A stretch of 64,000 nucleotides of DNA from positions 26,863 to 90,862 of the forward strand of contig JAIXMQ010000086.1 of NCBI GenBank assembly GCA_025716855.1, given 5' to 3'. Position 1 is the stretch's first letter; each line of letters starts with the position of its first letter. A program made the translations under genes and the position numbers. Shown here piece after piece: positions 57,172-64,000 of the stretch. The notes under the pieces are model-generated. The model was not told where the DNA came from. It was given only the letters and a program-made list of their open reading frames with translations, and ran no database searches. The stretch is from Pilaira anomala. Its lineage: Eukaryota > Mucoromycota > Mucoromycetes > Mucorales > Mucoraceae.

Positions 57172-59110
57172 TCAAATGACTCGATACAATTTTCTATGAT
57201 AGGCTTTCAATTACTAAGGTGTTATTCTTGTGTATATTTATCGCTTGGTGGATATGGCAAGGTATTCGATTTATTACAGATATACCAATGCTGAAAGAAA
57301 TGCATAATTTTTATACCCACCTCTTATTGATTCCCGACGTAAGCCCCGTTGAAATATGTTTTTTTAAAAAAAAAAAAAAAAAAATTGAATTTTAACTTCT
57401 TTTTTTTTTTTATATATATATATGATATCTGTGTATAGCAAGATATGCAAACTGTATCTTGGGAGAAAGTACTTGAACGTATTATAGCCATTCGAGAAAC
57501 GAATCCAAACGTATCTGATATTCGATTAACAGAACATGACGTAGCGAGTCGAATCATGCGAAAAGAAAACTATCTGATTGCATTATTCAACAAGGACATG
57601 CTGAATCTATCAATTCCATTACCTTTTATGAGAGAAAAACAAGTATTTACAAAGGATCTCGAATGGAACTTGAGTTTTTGTTTATTAGGGTTTGTGTTTG
57701 ATCATCGAGGACAGATGCGAAAGAGGTTTTTGAAGGAAAAGAATAAACATGTCTTGGTGGCTGGATTAAAAAGAAGATTTATCTTTATGGGTTTATTGAA
57801 TTTTGCTTTGGCTCCATTTATCTTTGCTTATTTACTCTTGCATTTCTTCTTTCGTTATTTCGAGGTAAATATAGATATGTATATATGTATATATATACAG
57901 AGACTTAATTTCTCCATTTGTAGGAGTATCACAAGAATCCAGGAGAAATGGGGTCCAGAGCTTATACACCTTATGCTAAATGGAAATTTCGTGAATTCAA
58001 TGAATTACCTCACTTATTTGTGAAACGTATTCGATCAAGTGTTGAATTTGCTAATCTTTATATCAACCAATTCCCAAAGGAAAAGACGATCCTTGCAGCA
58101 AAGTAAAAACACGCTAGAAAAAAAAAAACATGGTTTTTTTTCTTATACTCACTAATTAATAATCATGGTTAGGTTTATATCTTTCTTGGCAGGTTCATTT
58201 GCAGGTGTACTCGCGTTATTCACGTTATTCGATTCTGAGGCCTTATTGAATTTTGAAATCACGTCAAATGGAACTGTATTGTTTTACTTGGGCATCACAG
58301 GTACCTTATTTGCAGTGACACGAGGTATGATTCCAGATGAAAACCAAGTGTTTGAACCCGAAAGGTTATTAAGGCAAGTGGTGGAACATACGCATTATTT
58401 ACCCGCGGAATGGAAACACAAATTACATACGGATCAAGTAAGCTGTCAATTTTTATATATATAAAAAAAAAATAAGGGGGGATGAAAAATAATTCTAAAA
58501 ATATATATATATACATAACAAAGGTACGAGCAGAGTTTTGTTTGTTGTTTAATTATAAAGTAGGTGTGTTTTTACAGGAATTAACCAGTGTCTTGTTTGC
58601 TCCGATTGTATTATGTTTCTCTTTACCGAATAGTGCAGAACAAATTATTGATTTTTTTCGTGAATTTACGGTGCATGTGGATGGCTTAGGCTATGTTTGT
58701 AGTTTTGCTCAATTTGATTTTGAAAGACATGGAAATGTGAATTATGGTGTACAAGGTGCTACTGTAGATGATGAATATTACCTTTCAAAACAAGGTAAAA
58801 TGGAAAAGAGTTTTATCAACTTTAAGGTAAAGTAGAAAGGAAGAAAGAGAAGACAGTATTTTTTTTTAAAGGCGTGTGTTTCTTTTTTTTTTTTTTCGTA
58901 GTTGAATAACCCAAAATGGACACCTCAAGATATGGGAGGATCCATGTATTTATCACGTTTGACCGAATTCAAAAATCAAGTAGAATCGGAAGAAGATATT
59001 AAAAGACAAGGGAAACAACCAATGCGATTAAACCAATATGGTATACCAGATGTTGTACCAAGTAATTTAGGTGACTCATTTGCTACCAACCAACCCTGGA
59101 AAAGACACCA

Positions 59111-59141
<31 letters not shown>

Positions 59142-59228
59142 GAAGAAGAAGATGTGGTGGAGAAAAAAGAAGGCATGATGGGCTTATTAAATCAGTTCTA
59201 TGATTTGAGTAATAACCCAACCGTTTAA
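56580..59228 (+). CDS. ATG9: Autophagy lipid scramblase Atg9
   Basis: Eight exons: 56580-56947, 57011-57124, 57203-57338, 57439-57864, 57924-58102, 58173-58437, 58524-58826 and 58902-59228, giving 705 aa. The disordered acidic N-terminus is followed by the APG9 domain: [96 protein letters not shown], and [40 protein letters not shown] gives another membrane pair. Atg9 vesicles seed the phagophore, and the trimer scrambles lipids delivered by Atg2. The C-terminus has an 11-residue poly-Gln run followed by EEE, outside the core. All eight joints preserve both frame and family motifs. Confidence 0.92.
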
Positions 59229-59269
59229 AGTTATTATTTTTCGCACAATCGAAACCAATCAATTTCCTT

Positions 59270-59300
<31 letters not shown>

Positions 59301-59746
59301 CGGAAATAAAATTTCAGATGCCTTTTTTTGGACCCCAGTTTTGACAGCACAGAAAAAAGGTGTTGCTTACTTTATACGTTACGCGTAAATATACATTTCT
59401 CTTCTTATTCTTATCAGATAATATATTCATTTTAATATCCTTATCAAATACTATCTTGTAATTAGTGCTTTTTTGTTATTGATTTACATGCGCTAAAAAT
59501 AATCCTTATATATATATATACGCTAAAGTATCCCCCCCCTTTTTGTTATTTTAAACAAATCAATTCTATTTGTATCTAACAGAATTTTTTTTTTTTTTAG
59601 TTTCTATTAATGTACGTGACAAAACTTTATTTTAACATGACACTAGTCTATACATATTATAGTGTCTTTTTTTTTTTTTACTTGATTATCTTGTTTTTTT
59701 TTTTCCAAGATAGGTTTTTTTTCTATTCGTCGGTCCTTTGATAATT

Positions 59747-59782
59747 CAAATGCCTTTCAAATGCCTTTTCAGATGCCTTTTT
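59747..59782. repeat. Three tandem CARATGCCTTTT 12-mers in the P5CDH promoter
   Basis: CAAATGCCTTT, CAAATGCCTTTT and CAGATGCCTTTT follow head to tail. A fourth copy lies at 59315-59326. They could be regulator sites or simple repeats. Confidence 0.6.
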
Positions 59783-59803
59783 TTTTTTGTTACAATTAAA
59801 TTC

Positions 59804-59815
59804 CGGAAATTGCCG
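59804..59815. promoter_or_regulatory. CGG-N6-CCG palindrome upstream of the P5C dehydrogenase gene
   Basis: CGGAAATTGCCG about 190 bp before the ATG has the layout of a zinc-cluster (Zn2Cys6) factor site. Yeast Put3 uses CGG-N10-CCG for the orthologue PUT2; the 6-bp spacing here differs, so the factor is not assigned. Confidence 0.35.
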
Positions 59816-59882
59816 GGCTTATAAGAAAAAGGGAAACGCGGGGATTATCAAAAAAAAAAAAGTGCGTTCGGTTTGCGGGGAG

Positions 59883-59930
59883 CCAATCAACTCTTGACAG
59901 GCTAAAAAAAAAAAAAAAACTCTATATAAG
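59883..59930 (+). promoter_or_regulatory. CCAAT box and TATA box of the P5C dehydrogenase promoter
   Basis: CCAAT at 59883-59887 and a strong TATATAAG at 59923-59930, about 80 bp before the ATG, separated by an A-run. This is the clearest core promoter in the window. Confidence 0.6.
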
Positions 59931-60007
59931 CCCACGTTTTTTTTTTTTACAACATACTTTTTTTTTTTTTTTCTTGTTTCTTTATATCCAAACTATTATA
60001 TAAAAAA

Positions 60008-61829
60008 ATGGCTACTCCTACTCTTGCCCAATTCAAGTTACCTCAAATCGATAACGAGCCTATGGTAAGAAAGGGGAAAGTTATTTCAATTCACAAGATA
60101 TTAACATTTTCATATAGCTCAACTATGCTCCCGGTTCCGTTGAAAGAACCAAGATTGAGGCCGCTGTCAAGGAAATGATGGCTCAAGGTACTGTTGAAAT
60201 TCCCGTTGTTATCAACGGTGAAAAGATCTTTACCGGTAAGACCTGTGATCAATTGAACCCTTCTAACCACAAGTCTGTTGTTGCCAAGTTCCATGAAGCT
60301 GATGCTGCCCTTACTCAAAAGGCTATCGATGGTGCTTTAGCTGCTAAGGCCAAGTGGGAATCTCTTCCTTTCAACGATCGTGTTGCTGTTTTCTTGAAGG
60401 CTGCTGATTTATTAGCTACCAAGTACAGGTAAATATTTTTCTTTTTTTTTTTCTTTCTTTCTTATTGTGCATAGTTGTACGTGAGAAAAAAAAAATTTTG
60501 TGTGACGCCCCCCCCCCCCAAAATACTCATCACTTTCTATTTAGATATAAGGTCATGGCTGCTACTATGCTCGGTCAAGGTAAGAACATCTGGCAAGCAG
60601 AGATTGATGCTGCTGCTGAACTTTGTGATTTCTTGCGTTTCAACTGTAAGTATGCTGAAGAAATTTACTCTCAACAACCTCCCAAGAACGCTGCTTATAC
60701 TTGGAACCGTACCGAATTCCGTGGTCTTGAAGGTTTCGTTTTAGCCGTTTCTCCTTTCAACTTCACCGCTATTGGTGGTAACTTACCTGCAGCCCCTGCC
60801 TTAATGGGTAACGTTGTTCTCTGGAAGCCTTCTCCTGGTGCAGTTCACTCCAACTACTTAGTCTATGAGATCCTTGTTGAAGCTGGTTTACCCGCTGGTG
60901 TCATTCAATTTGTTCCTGGACCCGCTGAAGAGATCTGTGGTCATGCTCTTGCCTCTCCTGAATTCGCTTCTCTTCATTTCACTGGATCTACTCACGTTTT
61001 CCGTAAGTTATGGAAGGAGATCGGTAACAACATTAACAACTACAAGAGTTATCCTCGTATCGTTGGTGAGACTGGTGGTAAGAACTATCATTTACTTCAT
61101 CCTTCTCTTGATCAAGATGGTGTTCGTCATGCTGCTCTTCAAACTATTCGTGCCTCTTTCGAATACCAAGGTCAAAAGTGTTCTGCTTGTTCTCGTACTT
61201 ATGTCCCTGCTTCTCAATTCGCTCAATTCAAGAAGGATATCATTGCTGAACACGCCAAGATCACTCAAGGTCCTGTCAATGAGTTCCATCATTTCTCTGG
61301 TCCCGTTATCAACAAGTTTGCTTTCGATAAGATCAAGTCTTTCATCGATCATGCTGCTACTGATGATGATTGTGAAATCATTGCTGGTGGTAAATGTGAT
61401 GACTCTGTTGGTTACTTCATTGAACCTACTGTTATTGTTACCAAGAACAAGTTCGCCAAGACCATGACTGAAGAAATCTTTGGTCCCGTTGTCACTATCT
61501 ATGTTTACGAAGATGCTGATTTCGATGCTACTTGTAAGCTTATTGGTGAGACCACTGAATACGGTTTAACTGGTGCTTTCTTTGCCAGAGATCGTGATTC
61601 TATTGTTCACGGTTCCAACTTGTTGCGTAACACTGCTGGTAACTTCTACATTAACGATAAGTGTACTGGTGCTGTTGTCGGTCAACAACCTTTCGGTGGT
61701 GGACGTGCCTCTGGTACTAACGATAAGGCTGGTTCTTGGTCTCTCTTAACTCGTTTCATCTCTACTCGTACTATCAAGGAATCTTTCGTTCCTATCGAGA
61801 ACTTTGTCTATCCTTCTAACGCCATCTAA
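60008..61829 (+). CDS. PUT2: Delta-1-pyrroline-5-carboxylate dehydrogenase (proline catabolism)
   Basis: Three exons, 60008-60064, 60118-60428 and 60545-61829, encode 550 aa, the usual length. This is the aldehyde dehydrogenase fold with P5CDH-specific features: SPFNFTAIGGNL, WKPSP, HFTGSTHVFRKLW, catalytic Glu in VGETGGKN (about residue 297), catalytic Cys in YQGQKCSACSR (about residue 331), TEEIFGPVVTIYVY, and the C-terminal GQQPFGGGRASGTNDKAG. It oxidises glutamate semialdehyde to glutamate with NAD in mitochondria, the second step of proline use. Codon choice (GGT, GCT, CGT, ACC) is the most biased in the window and indicates high expression. Intron 2 (116 nt) contains a C10 run. Confidence 0.95.
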
Positions 61830-62869
61830 ATTTCCAATCTCATCACTTTTTCTATTTGATATTTTTTTCCAGCTCTTTATTCTTAAATCTCCAACAAACC
61901 AATCATTCATCAAGTTTCTGTAAAATAATTCAACTCCCTATAGATCTTTTTTACATATCGAATTTTCTTCAGGCTCTTTTTATTTTTGGTTGGGGAAGAG
62001 GAGTTTTTTTTTTTTAAAAAAGAAGAATCTGGAGAAAAACAAATAGAATGTATAGTATATACAGTATAAAAAAAAAAAAAAAAGACATTCCTATTGTATC
62101 AATAACATATTTCACACTCACACATTTATAAATAATAAAAAAAAAAAACTTTATTGTTGTTTCAAATTATATTATACTATCTTCTTTTTCTTTATAATGA
62201 CTAACTAAATTAAGTACTCCCCAACATTGTTTAAAGAAGCTCGGTATTAACCTGATAATCAGACCGAAACATAATTCAAACTAATGTACTGTACATAATC
62301 AATCATTTGAAGCACTATGATGAAAAAAAAAGGGGCAGACACACTAGTCAATTTATAGCAAATGTACTATTATTTTCAATAATGCTTGTCTATTGATACA
62401 TTTTGACCTTTCATCCATCATAACTACATACTAGTGAAGTTAACTTTTTGCAAAGTTTACACGTTTTATTTAACAACTCATGAAAAATTATTTGATATTT
62501 TGTATATCTGCTGCTTATTATTAGGTTGGTTCATTATTAAAATACTCAAAGTCCATATTTTCCCACTTGGAGAAAAAACATTTTCTTTTAAGCAGTGGAG
62601 GTTGTTGTAACAAAAAGGCCATTAAACGCGTAGTATAGAAGCGTAGGGGGCTTTAAAAAAATTGGGTAGGAAACCCAGGCGGGTGATGTTTTAATTTTTA
62701 CCTTTACAATTTCTGGGCCAGTTAAATCAAATGTTTTATGTGTTAAAGACATTACTTTTTGCATAAATAGATAAAACGAGATAAAGTGATCCGCTCTTTT
62801 CTCCTTATAAGATATGTACTTGCTCTAACAAAAACTGGAATTCGACTATCTTATAGTAGCCATTCATCT

Positions 62870-62930
62870 TTATAATTACTTTACTTTGATTTTTACAACA
62901 TTCAAAAGAGCGTCAAATTCTATATTAGAA
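62870..62930. repeat. Direct repeat copy 1 with core GAGCGTCAAATTCTA
   Basis: Shares about 60 bp with 63886-63950 (TTTATAATTA, TACTTTGATT, TTACA, CATTC, AAAGAGCGTCAAATTCTA, TTAGA). The same core is present inverted at 63447-63480. Confidence 0.65.
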
Positions 62931-63885
62931 ACTATTCAATAGCTTTGCTCTAAAAGTTTTATAATCCCAAGATTTACTAGTTATGTACATTGCTATAATT
63001 GTTAATTTTCTTTATCCTTTAGGACATGCCAGCCATATCAGTTTAACTAACTCTACAATTGCATTAAAACTTTTGGTGGTCCATATGCCAAGGTAATATA
63101 ATTCTTGATATAGTTAAATCTGCCTCTTTCACTTTTAATTTATGGTGAAAAAGGAAGAGACCTTTTTATACTGCCATTCTATTACGACAGTAAAGCTTTG
63201 CGCTATACTATCTGTGTTTACTGGCCTTAATTAGTCTTTTTGATAAAGAAAAACAAGGTATTGTAGACATGATTTTTTTGTTGTAGCGAAAAACTTTTTG
63301 AGCCAATCAAATCATTGGAAAAGGAGGAAAAAGTGTATTTTTAGGCAAAAATAAGCCAGTCCCCCCCTATGGATTTTTACAAGATTCAGAAATATCCATA
63401 CATCTTTACATTAAAAAGGTCTTAAAGCTTAGCTTTTTACCAATACATGTAGAATTTGACGCTCTTTTTAATGATGCAAAACGCAAAGTAAAATAGTAAC
63501 AAATATTTATAGGTATTATGAAAAAACGTTATACAGTTTTTGTTAGGGCAAGTATATTTTCTACATACAAAATAATAATTCTAAATCAATAGAAAGATGC
63601 GCCTTCAAAGTCTGCATCGATTGTATATTATATAGTAAAATAGAATAGGTGAAATAAAAGACTTTAATTTGAAAAGAAAGAAATTTGGACCCAAATCTCA
63701 ATTTTTAGGTCCAAAAACAGGAAAAAAACCAAATCAGGATACAGACATATTTTGTTAGACAATGTTATATTCCAAAGATGTAGAATTTAAAAACTAAGAT
63801 TTCTATGCATTTAGATTTATTATCTTGTATATAAAAAATATACATGCCCTAATAGAAGCTGTGCTTTCTCGCAATGACTATTAAA

Positions 63886-63950
63886 CTTTATAATTATGCT
63901 ACTTTGATTCTTACATCATTCGAAAGAGCGTCAAATTCTACCTTAGACAT
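63886..63950. repeat. Direct repeat copy 2 with core GAGCGTCAAATTCTA
   Basis: Diverged copy of 62870-62930. Its right flank (AAAAAGCTAAACTTTAA) resembles the inverted copy near 63420-63480 more closely than copy 1. Confidence 0.65.
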
Positions 63951-64000
63951 CAATAAAAAGCTAAACTTTAAAACCATTTAAATACAGAGATATATCTACA

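Larger units (their letters stand above)
59229..60007. other. 779-bp spacer: ATG9 3' flank and P5C dehydrogenase promoter
   Basis: Contains T-tracts (about 59270-59300), a recurrent CAGATGCCTTTT motif, and the promoter elements listed separately. No gene is seen. Confidence 0.6.
61830..64000. other. 2.2-kb gene-free end with dispersed repeat debris
   Basis: After the PUT2 3' flank no coding frame is convincing. Diverged repeats occur at 62666-62691, about 62735-62775, 62870-62930, 63350-63380, 63447-63480 and 63886-63950, suggesting accumulated non-autonomous transposon remnants. Confidence 0.55.

Noticed and set aside
60865..61467. 200-codon Leu/Ser-rich frame within P5C dehydrogenase
   Set aside because: Shifted frame of a highly codon-biased gene. 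The dehydrogenase frame has the full catalytic motifs.

Overview
The window is nuclear DNA from a filamentous fungus, most probably Mucoromycota (Mucorales-type). The evidence is an AT-rich base composition, many short GT-AG introns (about 50-100 nt), very long poly-A/T tracts, and a gene set of fungal orthologues: Elg1/ATAD5, LRG1-type LIM-RhoGAP, Dnm1, Fun19-type SWIRM, Mnn9/Anp1, calcineurin A, Nop4, glutamate-cysteine ligase, Lag1, chitin deacetylase, Ade1, Arv1, Bud6, Atg9 and P5C dehydrogenase. A carotenoid oxygenase of the kind used in Mucorales apocarotenoid/trisporoid metabolism also fits. I cannot name the species. Exon-intron structures were joined by hand; for every multi-exon gene reported as complete, the exon lengths sum to a multiple of three.

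Layout. 1-8.6 kb: 3' part of an Elg1-like clamp unloader, LIM-RhoGAP (+), dynamin DNM1 (-). 8.6-13.4 kb: AT-rich, no gene seen. 13.4-17.4 kb: SWIRM protein and GT62 mannosyltransferase (+), AIG1/FAR-17a membrane hydrolase (-). 17.4-19.2 kb: gap with transposon-end-like inverted repeats. 19.2-23.9 kb: calcineurin A and NOP4, 172 bp apart. 24-31 kb: accessory region with a hairpin-packed ORF, a TA-flanked MITE, a DD34E transposase broken at homopolymers, and gene fragments. 31-41.2 kb: MCT-type transporter, glutamate-cysteine ligase (-), ceramide synthase, chitin deacetylase and a GPI-type secreted protein (-). 43.4-50.1 kb: ADE1, ARV1, an F-box-like protein (-) and the carotenoid oxygenase (-). 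52-61.8 kb: BUD6 (-), a small Knh1-like secreted protein (-), ATG9 (+) and P5C dehydrogenase (+). 61.8-64 kb: repeat debris.

The genes are mostly unrelated housekeeping functions. Loose themes are polarity and cell wall (LRG1, BUD6, Mnn9-like, chitin deacetylase, calcineurin) and membrane lipids (LAG1, ARV1, AIG1-like). There is no operon or obvious biosynthetic cluster. The most unusual signals are (1) a predicted 2-nt micro-exon in the transporter gene, with a 10-nt micro-exon in DNM1, and (2) a 208-codon ORF whose DNA is packed with perfect short hairpins, some nested into multi-branch folds and three sharing an ACCAG apex. Everything was read by eye; no database search was run.
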